A DNA stretch of 64,000 nucleotides, taken from assembly GCF_001577835.2 (NCBI RefSeq), contig NC_029516.1:95235078-95299077 (forward strand), given 5' to 3'. Within the stretch, counting starts at the first letter, position 1. Every line of letters begins with the position of its first letter. Shown here piece by piece: positions 36,619 to 48,140 of the stretch. This DNA comes from Coturnix japonica (lineage: Eukaryota; Chordata; Aves; Galliformes; Phasianidae). The notes beneath the pieces are model-generated. The model was not told the DNA's origin. It searched no databases and saw nothing but the letters and a program-made list of their open reading frames with translations. A program made the translations under genes and the position numbers.

Positions 36619-37214
36619 TGCTCATGGTATTGCTGTGTCCCATCGAAGAGAAGACTGTTAAAAGAAGATTCATGAAGGTTGGGCAGTGGCTAATTAGGAA
36701 AGAAGTGCACTGCTTGGTGAACAAATTGATCGAGTCCTCTAGCTATGCAGAGGGATCAAAATAGGGCTGAGGGTGCTCTGTCTACAGGTGGAGAAGGTTT
36801 TGCATGCTCCCTTCTGTTTCTGGGCAGTGTGGGCACACTGAAATATGTGCTCTAGAACTGGAGAGGGTCAAAAAGGAGGTGAGGGAAACAGGAAGAGGAA
36901 AAGGAGGACACACATCACCAGAGACAGGAGACAAGGAGCAGCCAAGTCCTGCTTCCTCTTCACAGGAGAAATTTGGGAGAAAATTAGATCACTTCCTCCT
37001 CCCATGGCCGAACAGTCAGGAACATGTTGGGAAAGAGGAATGCTGCTCGGCGTGGGTTGGCAGCTGTAACCTTTGTTTCAATGAGAGAGCTGTCTGGACA
37101 AGGACAAGGCACACAATGAAGCCATCTTGAGCCAAGGTTCGGTGACAGCTGAGCCACAGCACTGTGTGCAGGTTTGGCACCACAGTACAAAAAGGACATC
37201 AAACTGTTTAAGGA

Positions 37215-37567
37215 TCAAAGGGGGGCTAGAAAAATGGTTAAGGCTCTGAGGGCAAGGTGTGTAGATGAGGCCCCTCAGTGTGTGCAGAGCAGAGGAGCTG
37301 AGGGGAGGCCTGATGGCGGCTGCAGCTCCTCACAGGGAGCGGAGGGGCAGCTGGGGGTCAGGGAAAGGGGCTGCACCACAGGGCGGTGGGCATGGAACGG
37401 GATGCACAGGGCTGTGGGCACGGCCCCCAGTGCTGGAGTTCAAGGAGAGTTTGGACAACACTCAGACACAGGTTTGATTTTGGGTGTTGCTGTGTGGAGC
37501 CTAGAGTTGGATTTGGTGATCCTTGTGAGTCCCTTCCAACTCTGGATATTCTGTGATTCTATGACAA
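37215..37567 (+). mobile_element. CR1 LINE 3' portion
   Basis: Plus-strand copy of another CR1 subfamily, with GCAGAGGAGCTGAGGGGAGG, CCTGATGGCGGCTGCAGCTC, CTGGAGTTCAAGGAGAGTTT and CCTTGTGAGTCCCTTCCAAC, and tail ATTCTGTGATTCTATGACA. It is GC-richer than the surroundings. The 139-residue frame through it belongs to the repeat. Confidence 0.92.
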
Positions 37568-39454
37568 CAAGGATTGATTTTGAAAGATCTTGAGTTCTGT
37601 GTGACAAATCACTTCCACTGCCATGAAACCTCTGCTACAGCTGGGTGGATTGCATCTTTGTTACACAAGACCAAATCCATTTTATTTTCTTTAGAAACAT
37701 CCACATAACTTTTATTTGACTTTGGTGGTACCTGACAGGGTGATTATTTTTTTAATATAACAAAGGTAATAAACAAAAGCAAGGCTGAAAGCCACAGAAC
37801 CACTTTGCCCTCCCTGATCTGTCAATAGCTGCAGGTTTCATTTTCTTCACCATAATGACAACATGTGGAGTGACTGGATCCGTCATAAAGTAAATGCATC
37901 ACATCTCTTGAAGGTGGTACGAGATGTTTCACAAGTACAAGAGTGTGCAGATCTCTCAAATCCATCCTTCTGATGGTGGTAGGGAAAATTTTTTAATGGG
38001 TCATAGCATCATTATGAGGAAAGAAATGGCATGGTAGGTGTGGGATGCAGAGAATAGAGGTTGTTCTTTCAAAGATTCCATGCTGTGTCTTAGAAAGGTT
38101 GCTACTGTGGCTTTCGCACATAAGGAGATAAAGTCTAATATCCAAGAGATCAGTATCTTTGGCACTTTCCCACGCATATCACATTAATCTCTCAAAACCA
38201 GAGGAAACTACCGGAAAGCTGCACAAACTCTTAGTTGCTGAGTTTTACTGGGCTTGCTACCAAAGCCCTGAGCAGAAACAAAAGAGCTCAGAAGTGACTT
38301 GGAAGGTGCCTTTTGTCTCCTGTGGTCCTGCATTGACCTGAGCCGGGCTCAGCTCATCTCTGCTTCCTCACAGCTGGCCGAAGGGTGGTCAGATGGGACT
38401 GTAGTCCCATAGTCCATTCCAGGAATTCCCACCCAATGGCATTGGTCTAACCCTTTGGGACAACCTCTAATTCAACCCAAACTCTGTGGAAATGACTTTA
38501 GATAGAGGTTATCCAAGCCATATTTCAAAGTCTGGGTTTTCAGGGAAGCCATAGCATGGGCTTTCAACCAAATGAAGCTCAAGTTGGAAAGCCAACATTA
38601 AAACTACCCAGAATGATGTGTAATATTTAGCAAACCTAATTAGTGACACTAATTCAATTACTGCTATCCAAATGCGTCCAACTCGTAAAAGCCAGGACAT
38701 GGACCACCTGCTTCCCACTTGTGCACAACTCTGCCATTACACAGCCAGAACACAGACAGAGTCACTTGGCTGCAGGAGCAGGAGAAATGCCACTGTCAGA
38801 CCCACAGCTGCTCTTGTCGGCATGGCTGCAGCAAAGTAGAAAGAGCTGCATGGATTTACACCAGCTGGAAAAGTGGGTTTGCAGTTTGCAGTCAGCCAAC
38901 AAAATATAATTTAGACTTTATAAAGCCGCAATGTTACATTACAAATGTGCTGACACCTGCAGCATTTGGAAAAGACAGCAGATGGAGAAGTTTCCAGCTC
39001 TCTATAGCAAGGTTAAACTCAATTCCCTTCCACTGAAGAGTAATTCCTGGATGCTGGTAGAGGCACAGTGTTACATTTTTATGATGATGATTCAAATGAG
39101 TCATCCCCAATCAACAAGCAATCATTGCTTTAATGACCAGACAGGGAAAATGCGGTTTAGCGGTGACCGACGCTGCAGTTTCTTCTTCTGACTGCTCATC
39201 AAGTGCTGTGGGAAGGCTGTGTTGTGAGCTACAAACTTGTATGCAGCCCAAAATGTATCTCTCCTGAGCTGGCTGTGGGTACCAGCTCCAGTGGGACCTG
39301 TGTGGCAGTTTCTGCTTCTTCCCAATGACAGTGTTGCGGGCACTCTGTGTTTCACCTCTGTGCTTGGCAAGCAAGTGGACGCATCCCAACAGCAGCACAG
39401 GAACCCAGCAGTGGGGCACACTGCTTTCTGAACATTCCATTCCCAGTTCTAGGG
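37568..39454. other. Intergenic or intronic, no gene seen
   Basis: Overlapping frames on both strands, none recognised. No repeat tail. Confidence 0.4.
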
Positions 39455-39618
39455 ATCACAGAATCACAGAATTGTAGGGGTTGGAAGGGACCTCTAGAGA
39501 TCATCGAGTCCAACCCCCTGCCAAAGCAGGCTCCCTACACCATGTCACACAGGTAGGCATCCAGGCAGGTCTTGAATATCTCTAGAGAAGGAGACTCCAC
39601 CACCTCCCTGGGATGTGG
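39455..39618 (-). mobile_element. CR1 LINE 3' end
   Basis: Begins with the reversed tail ATCACAGAATCACAGAATTG, then GGTTGGAAGGGACCTCTAGA, CATCGAGTCCAACCCCCTGC and GGCAGGTCTTGAATATCTCT, stopping after ACCACCTCCCTGGGA. Little diverged, so relatively young. Confidence 0.96.
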
Positions 39619-42600
39619 GAGTCTTCCTTGACCAAGGAAGGGGAAAGGGTCATTTTTCTCTGAGCAGCCATGGAGCAGCACAGGCACACCCAGGTTAGTC
39701 TGAGAGGCACTGCCTTGAAAAGTAGGTGACATGGCTAACAACCCCATGGGGATGCAGCCTGACCCTTATCTCCCATTTCTGATACAACTGCTGTAACCTT
39801 AGAGCCACTGCCAGCAAACTAAGAGCTGGTGACCAAAAATATGTGCTTCAAGAACTGCAGTCCTATCCATCATACAGACACCTACTCAGCTGCTCCCGGC
39901 TCCTCCAGGACTTGGACTGAGGAGAGACAGGACTTAGCATCCTCAGAGCAGATTGGTCCAGTGCTCACACTGATCACAGCTCAGGTTGTGGTCACTGCAT
40001 GAAAGACCTTCTCTGCTCCACTGCTAAGAAGGCAAGAGGAGAGTGGAGAGCTCTGCACTGCCATGAGCAGCCAGAAGGAGTCTTGTGCACAAAAGGCTTC
40101 CTACATCTTGCTCAGGGTGTCTGCTTGGGATGAGCTGCTTGTTTGCTTTAAGGGCTTAAAAAAGGTGGGGCTACATACGCCTTCCAAAGGACTATCTTGA
40201 GATTCAGACACTCCAAGGGAGGATTTAAAGATGTTATCTAAAGTTTTCACTTAAATCAGGTGCAAGTGCCAAAGCTATATACTCATAAAAATAAATCATT
40301 ATGAGCAAAGAGCAAACAGTGCAGTGGAAAAGCACTGAAGACCTCCACACTTTGATAACAGTGACATACTAACTCTAATTAGTGACTGGAAAATACTGTA
40401 AACTTTCTCCTCCTTTGGAGTTCACAAAAGTTGAAACTCATTAAGAAATCAAAATAACACACTTCCAGAGAGCTTATACGCAGCAGATGGTTTTATCTGC
40501 AACTCAATGTGCAGGCTCTGCTGCTGCAGCAGGAGGCTGGAGGGTGGTGGTGTGCGATGCGCAGTGCAGCTTGAGCTTAGGATCCAAGAGGAGCAGCAGT
40601 GCCCTGGCTAAGTGAGGGGCTCCAGGGGAGTCATAGGATATCCTGAGTCAAAGAGACCCACAAGGATCGCCAAAACTCATAGGTTACATTCACAGAGCAC
40701 TTATAAACAAGCTAGATCCCCTGGTATTTGAAAGTCTACAGCCCTTAATGGTAGGATCCTTCAAGCACAACCACTCAACCCCACCAAAACCCCAGTGGGC
40801 AGAGGTGGCTTTGTAAAAGCGATGACCTACAGGGAGCCACAGTGTCAGGAGGGAGGTTTTAGGAAGCCACAACAGTATCACTGCATTGTTGGAGGCTTAT
40901 TCATTCTCCTGATGCTTAAGGTATTGAAAACCTGACAGGTTTGCATTGTTGCCCATTTGGCAGTGGGTCGCTTAAGCAACAACAGTATTGAACCTTTGGC
41001 TTTTCCTCCATCAAGTCCAGCCACCACAGGGAGAGTTTCATACCCATGTTTTTGTCAGCAGGTTTCCTCATTCACCAAGTAGAGATGGTTTATGCTCAGA
41101 AACCAGTTTTGCTGGCAGTGCTGCCAAAAGAAAGCAAGACAAAGATCTTCTGCTGGTACAATAACACTAACTGTCCAAACATCCCTTCCAATCTGTCAGG
41201 AATTTGCATGAAATTGCTAGGCTAAGGGCATGATAGGAGGCATTGCTGTGCACCAGGAAGGTCATCCTCAAAATTTCACCCGTTCAGAAAAGGTACCAGG
41301 TCATGGGGGGAAGGGAAATCTTATATCTTGGAAAGCCAACATGCAAAATACCTTTCCAGTCATTTAGGTGAAATAACGAAAGCTATATCCCCACACATGC
41401 TACCCACAGCTTCCTATGCTTGCAAGCAGTGTGAAGTCCAACTTTGCCTGTGTTATCAAGGAAGGCTTTCAAAGGTAGTGCTATTCCTGGCTTTTTTGTT
41501 CTTTTCTTCTTTTAAAGAAGCTGTGTGTTTTACAGTCAGGTATAGATAAGCTTCTCACCAGAAGCAGGCACGCATATCTCCTCGCTATGCCTTTTTTCCC
41601 CTTGATCAAACACCAGATGCAAGCAGCATGAGCAAACTGCCACCCTCCAAACCCTGAGATGCTTTGTGTTTCTGGCTCACTGACCTGTGGCTGCCCGCCC
41701 TGGGACATGCTCCCTCCAGGCTCACAGCTACACTCCTGCAGCCAGATCTGAAGCGATCTGAAGCACCAGCACAGTGTCCTAAGCCTCTCATCTCTCCCTA
41801 CCCCAGTTTTGCTCATATTCAACCTTGTTAGCATGAACAAGCTTTCACCTAGGGCAAGGAGCCATTGTTGTCCCCAAAACTGCCCAGTTGCCTTCTTGGG
41901 AAGATGCAGGAAGAGCCGGGCTTGTGGTTGCTTTGTGCCCAGTGGAGAAGGTGAGTGGAGCTGGGGACTCCGTTTTTCAACTGAAGGGAACCCATGTGGT
42001 TCTGAATATTAGATAGCTGCTTGGGCTACATAACAACTTACATGCAGCTTTATAAACTGAAGGGCAAGACAATTTCTTGTTTAGTATGTGAGAATAGATG
42101 GAATATGTTTCTTCTGCAATCACAGCCAGATAAAAGGAAAGGAAGTCCTGAGTCATAAGAACAGAAAGAATGGGAAAGGCAATATGAGAGTGGTGCTGCT
42201 CCACCTGGAGACAGCACTTTTCATCAGGTTGCTCTTCACTCTGTCTAATACTTCAGAGTAAAAGGGTGTGGGGTGACTCAGAAGAAGGGCATATCTGAGA
42301 GGGCACTCAGCATCTGAAATACCTTGAAGCAATGTGATTCATTTCTTCCAGGAAACAATTACCAGCTCCTACATACAAACAGCTGTAAATGACCATTTCT
42401 TTCAATCCATTTCTTTGTCTTACAGTAGCCAGAGCACATGTTTAGGGAAAATTGGTAAGAAACTAGTGTTGGGCTATGTGTTCCTTGGTACAGGCCCTCA
42501 GCTACCAGCAGCAGGTTCTGCATTCATACAGCCACGTGCTGTTAGATGACTCCCTGCGTCTTGCTGAAATCAGAGATGAGCGCAACTAACACAAACTAAG

Positions 42601-42944
42601 AATGCACCGAAAACATCTAGGAATTTTCCTGACCAAAAGGAGTGTGAAACAACAAACACCGAGGTAGCATCAAACAAGCATGCCTCTGGTTGGACCTTTC
42701 AGCTTTGCTAAGGTACTAATCCCACTGGTGCATTCATAATAACATACCACCACTTAACCATAAGGACACTGCAAATAATAAGACAATGACCATAAATTAT
42801 TCTATGATAGCAAGACTGCTGCAGCATGTGTTGGGTTCCTTCCATGCCATAGGGCTTCTTACACCTTGCCAGTCCCCATCACACTTGAGCATTCCCAGCT
42901 GTGCTAACATGGCTGCTGCTACTTTGTTCTCTGGACAAGAGGAA
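39619..42944. other. Intergenic or intronic, no gene seen
   Basis: Nothing recognisable beyond chance frames on both strands. Confidence 0.4.
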
Positions 42945-43275
42945 AAGCACAGAATCATGGAATCATCTAGGCTGGAAAAAGCTTCAAAGGTCATCGTAAG
43001 TCCAACCATCCTACCAGAAGTCCCACCACTAACCCATGTCCCTTAGCACCACGTCAACACATTTCAGAAGTACCTCCAGGGATGGGAACTCCACCACTTC
43101 CCTGAACAGCCCATTCCAGTGCTTGACCACTCTCTGCGTAAGAAAATCTTCCTGATAGCAGATCTAAAACATCCCTGGTGCAATTTGAGGCTGTTTCCTC
43201 ATATCCTGCCACTTGTCACTTGAGAAAAGAGTCCAACACCCGCCTCGCTGCAGCCTTTCAGGTAGCTGTCGAGCA
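42945..43275 (-). mobile_element. CR1 LINE 3' portion
   Basis: Reverse-oriented copy from the tail AGAATCATGGAATCATCTAG through CTCCAGGGATGGGAACTCCA, AGCCCATTCCAGTGCTTGAC and GGCTGTTTCCTCATATCCTG to about CGCTGCAGCCTTTCAGGTAG. Confidence 0.95.
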
Positions 43276-45054
43276 GGCTGCAGAAGAACTGCTGGCCGTA
43301 CCAAAATCGCCATCTAAGTTCTCCTCCCTTTCAAATAAAATCACCTCTTGTTTGTCACCTACCTGCATTGGGCGTCCCCAGCTGTCTGTGGATTCAGGAG
43401 CGAAAGTCAGTGATGCGTCAGGAGTCAGTGCTGGCTGTGCGGGCGTAGGATGGGTAGAAGGAGGCTGCCCATGGACACAAAGCATAACTAGACTTGCCGT
43501 GGGCTGAAGTTATGCAAATGTACTTAATCAGCACTTAACTCCTTACCTCAGAGCAGGACCCACAATACAGGGTGAGGAGGAGATCAGTGATATGAAGTTT
43601 AACATGAAGTCTGTTACTCAGCCGCTCCTTTCTTCAAGGCAACTCCTTTTCTTCCTTTCCTATGTTAGCACCGTTTTAATCACAACTTCCTCATAGCAGA
43701 GACCTCATTTTTCATTTACCTCAAAAGCCTCTCGCAGAGTTTGGGCATGATGTAATTAGAGGCAATGATGATAATTAATCGATTTTGAAGTTGCCATCTC
43801 TCTTCAGTGCGTTTAATGAATGTCAGTGATAGAGCTTTCCAGAAGTGCCAGAGGCTGTAGCTCCACCTAATGACATTGCTGAAAGTGAACCTTGAATGCA
43901 TGCTGAAGGAGATTAATGGTGGTAGATAGGTGGATGGCACTGCTCTCTGTCTTTGTTGTCAATGATCTGGAGATGTGAGTCCAAGGCTCCGGAAAAAGAT
44001 GGAGCTAGAGAACATATAAGCTAATGGTTTGCGTGGCTGGTAGACAAGTGCAGTGATGGGGAGAGGCGTATTGAAGTGTAGCCTAAGAGTTTCCTGCCAA
44101 CCCACTGAAATGCATGGCTTGGTGATTAGCAATATCTCTACTGCCAGCCTTGAAACCTCAGCTTGTTGACCTGCTTGGTTTCTTACTGTGCAGCCACAAA
44201 AGAAAGAGGGACAGAGCTGCACCAGCAGCACCAGTGAGCAGCAGCCTCAGGGCGAGGACCCTGCTTCTCTGGTAGTTTGTTCTCAGCTGGGCTGACAGCT
44301 GTGACCTCAAAGGCACACCCACAGAACCTGGTGGCTTCCTCAGAGCTGTGAAACATTTTTATTCTGCACCACTGGCTCCTACCCTGGCAAGGGAGCAAAA
44401 ATCCACTTCTGCTGCCAACCCAGAGGAGGGGTGTTGCTAGACCTCAGACTCCTGCTTCTACCACCTCCACAAATTCCTATCCCTAATAAATTCCACAACA
44501 CCCAAATCAGAAATGCACTCACAAGAGCAGAAGCTTTGGGCCTGCAGGTTGGTGGGGTCTTGATGCAGAGCAACACCTGTCTTCTCCTTGCCCCAGCTCC
44601 TTGTGCCTTCCTCACTCTGGGGCTTTGAGTATGCATTCCTGCACACGTTTTAAATGTGCACATGTAAACATCTTTTTTTTTGTACACATTGCATATTTCT
44701 GTTACTTTGAGCATTTTCTTTCCTCATAAGCAAACAATCCTTCTTGTTTTGTTTTTTTTTTTTAATTCCCTCCCACTCGTAACAATGAACTAGGCATAGA
44801 GCGAAACTGTCCCTCCTTAAATCAGGCTGTCATGCATCCCTCTCCCTTTAAATAAGGGGCTATTGCTAAGCTCACAATTTCCATTCTCTTGCAGCCAGCA
44901 GCAAGGCTGAAGCCCATCCTGGCTCTGTCCTGGTGCTGTCAGACATGACCTCATTTGCCCATGCCCTCTGTGTGCCACGTGGGATGAGCCACGCTCAGCC
45001 ACAGCCTGTGGATAGTATGTCCTCAAGCAAGAAGAGAGGTGACCTCAGCCAGAG
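43276..45054. other. Intergenic or intronic, no gene seen
   Basis: No coding exon could be supported. A T-rich run lies at about 44748-44764. Confidence 0.4.
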
Positions 45055-45222
45055 TGTTTGTGAAATGTTTCTGTCCCTGGAGGTGTCCAAGAGCCGTGTG
45101 GATGTGGCACTGAGGGACGTGGCCAGTGGGAATGGTGGGGGTGGGCTGATGGTTGGACTGGGTGATCTTAGAGTTTTTCTCCAACCTTCATGATTCTGTG
45201 GTTCCCTTCTGTGATTCTAAAA
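45055..45222 (+). mobile_element. CR1 LINE 3' end
   Basis: Plus-strand copy with TCCCTGGAGGTGTCCAAGAG, GTGGATGTGGCACTGAGGGA and GGGCTGATGGTTGGACTGGG, and tail ATTCTGTGGTTCCCTTCTGTGATTCTA. Nearly identical over its core to the copy at 31.3 kb. Confidence 0.95.
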
Positions 45223-46017
45223 TGTCTGGAATTGAATGTCCCCAGAGAATGCATTGCCATTAAATGCATTAGCCGGTAATTAGCAGTACCAATAATTTTT
45301 AGCTGGTAGCTAAAAATGGTGTTGCATAGCCACACACACACAAAGCTGATCAAAGCTGAGCTGCCGAATACTCCATCACACCAAGGTGAGACCCTCGTGC
45401 CAAGCAGCAGGCCCATTTTATTTAGAAAACTGGATGTAGTTCTAACATTTTCCTTGAGCAATGGTATTGCTGACTGTGCCATTCATAATATAGTGACTAA
45501 CTGATTTACTAATTTTAAGCCTACTTTGTTTATTCCACACCAGGAAATGGAAAATGTGAATTCCTGTTGTTCAGCTCCTGCACCAGATATAGTACATTAT
45601 TCCTTTCGTTTGGAAAGTTTTGTTTCCAAACAGTATCTGTTACTTAAACTGTATTAATACAACAAATGTACCATCCAAATAGTTTCCAGTAGATCTCATC
45701 AAGAGGATGTTTTCTTGTTGGTTCTTTTTTTTCCCCTGGTGCTAAGAGCGGCTCTACTCGTGACACAAAGCTCCGGTCATTTACTGTCATCTTTTATCTC
45801 AAGTGTTTGAAAATAAATAAATAAATGAATGAGGTTCTGGTTTGCTCAGAAGTTATAACCACCACTGAGTCACTTCCTGCAACTGTCATATGGACACCTT
45901 GGTCATTGAGGACCTTGGGAAACTACTCAGTACTTCTTCTGAACCTAAAGCGCTTGGGTTGAACTTTGTGGACCTCAGCTGCCTGAGCTTCTGTCCCTCC
46001 CTACATCATGCCAGTCA

Positions 46018-46112
46018 CCCCTGGACAGCCTGATCTGCTGGGTGGCAGCCCTGCCCATGGAAGTGGGTTGGAAGTCTCTTCCAACTAAAGCTGTTCTGTG
46101 ATTCTGTGATGA
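46018..46112 (+). mobile_element. CR1 LINE 3' end, short
   Basis: Plus-strand copy of the last 95 bases or so: GCCCTGCCCATGGAAGTGGG, GAAGTCTCTTCCAACTAAAG and tail TTCTGTGATTCTGTGATG. Confidence 0.9.
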
Positions 46113-47619
46113 TTTCCTCAATGGTCCATTGATGAGCAATCAAAACAAAACCCCAGGAGGCCAGAGGCATCCTAGCAGCAGCACGTCTTGGGGATTCCCA
46201 CAGCTCAGAGAGCCCATCCAGATGTCCTGACACTGGGTCCCTACAACCAAAGCTCCTGGAGCCTCACCATGAGGCAGTGGAAGGCTGGGAGATGGATGAA
46301 TGTCTGAAATCATTCCATAGAAGGTACCAGTTGTTTGTCCGCCACTCAGCTCCACTCTGGCAAAGCTGATGTTTAATAACTTCATTTTTTCTCATCCTTC
46401 ACAGAAAGTAATAATGCTTCTGATGGCAAATAAATTAAACACATTGACAGCCATGACTTAATTTTGGAGATGAGACAGCATCAAAGAGAAAAGAGTGCCT
46501 TAAAGTAGAGCTTTCCAAGACAAAGCAGCAGCGTGAAAACAATGCCTTCACTCACTCCATCACCATTGATATCATCTTAATACTAGTTCCCCAATTCAAA
46601 TTAACTCCTTCAGGTTTCCATAGAAGAGAAAAATCTTCTTTGTTTTCTCTTAATCTCACCTGCCTAATAAAACCAGCAGATGCTTGTAGTCTGAATGCTG
46701 CTGTGTCATATTATTGAATGATCAAGGACATCAAAATCACTTAAAGCCAACAAGAAACAAAATGCAAGTTGACCCTGTCCCTCCTGATGAAGATAACAGA
46801 GCACATTCCTACCTGGCCAGTGGTAGATGAATGAAGATACCTATGAACACTGCAGCACCAAGTACTCAGGGGGACCAAGGAATAAATAGGTCCTAGGTCA
46901 TCAGCTTGGGGCAACTATAAAGGTACTAAGATGATTCCACTAATGAAGCTACAGATGCTCCATTTGCAATAGCTGCTATGTGCTAGAGGAGGCGGGTGGT
47001 GGTGAAAGGACTTCACCCATACCATCTCCCAACCTTGGGCAGGGTGCCTTGGCTGCCACAAGCTGCTGCCATTCTGTCACAGCACCTTCGTGCGACTCCG
47101 CCCTTCTGTTTGAAGGTTTCCTTTCTTCTGCATGGCCATCATTAAATTTTACAGATTATAAAAGTTCATTCAAAGTGCAGATTTATACTTGCATTCCATT
47201 TATGATTTGCTGCATTCAGCATATCTTGCTGCTGGTAGGCATGACTACCACTGGAATAAAGATCATGGGCAACAGCTACTGCCAAGCAATGAAACACTGC
47301 ATGGGCAAACTTTCTGGACAGACATGATTCTTTGGCTTTATTTATAGAAGAGGAGTACCAGGCAGGGCACTAGGTACTGGAGCACCTCCAAACAAGAAGG
47401 GCCTTTTACCTCAAGCTTGAATGAACCAATCCAGTTGTCTGCAAAATACACAAAAGTGTGTTTTCTTTTTCTCCAAACCCCCAGGGCTGGGTGCCTGTGC
47501 CAGCTGTCACATGAAGAGTTCCCTCACCCAGAGCCTGGACAACAAAATAAAACTCCCCTGGTGATTCAGTTTGTTTGATAGAGCTCCTATCAACTAACGC
47601 TAAAACAATGGAAATTGTA
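46113..47619. other. Intergenic or intronic, no gene seen
   Basis: Short unrecognised frames only. Confidence 0.4.
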
Positions 47620-47787
47620 GACTCAAGTGAGTGGAAGAGACCCTTAAATGCCATCTGGTCCAACCCCCCTGCCCTGAACAGGGACATCCTAAGCTTCATC
47701 AGGTGCTCAGAGCCCTGTCCAGCCTGATCTTGAGTGTGTCCAGGGAAGGGGCATCCACCACCTCTGTGGACAACCTGTCCTTAATAA
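47620..47787 (-). mobile_element. CR1 LINE 3' portion
   Basis: Reverse-oriented, lacking a clear tail: TGGAAGAGACCCTTAAATGC, TCTGGTCCAACCCCCCTGCC, CCTGTCCAGCCTGATCTTGA and GGGGCATCCACCACCTCTGT. Confidence 0.9.
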
Positions 47788-48041
47788 GCTTTAGTACAAA
47801 TACATTATTTGGAACGAAAGGATTTCAGGCCTGCCTCTATCACCTCTTCCATGTGCATCTCTTCTGTTCTGTTTTCTGTAATGACAAAATAATTGTAAGG
47901 AGAATAAGAAACAAAGAAAAGAGTTAATCACCCTTAAGATGCTTGCATTACACTCCATCACCTGGCAGCCAAGACACTCCAGCCAAAAAACAGATGAATA
48001 CATTCAATGGATCTAACCCTGACCCTCTGAGTTGCCGAAGG

Positions 48042-48140
48042 ACAAACTGAATCACAAAATCATAGAACATCCACAGTTGGAAAGGACCTGCAGGGATCAT
48101 CAGTTCCAAGTCCTATGTACAACACAGGCACCTGATTTGC
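48042..48140 (-). mobile_element. CR1 LINE 3' end, short
   Basis: Begins with the reversed tail AATCACAAAATCATAGAACA, then AGTTGGAAAGGACCTGCAGG and GATCATCAGTTCCAAGTCCT. The last CR1 copy seen before RCAN1. Confidence 0.88.

Noticed and set aside
37174-37593. 139-residue plus-strand open frame
   Set aside because: It lies within a CR1 copy.
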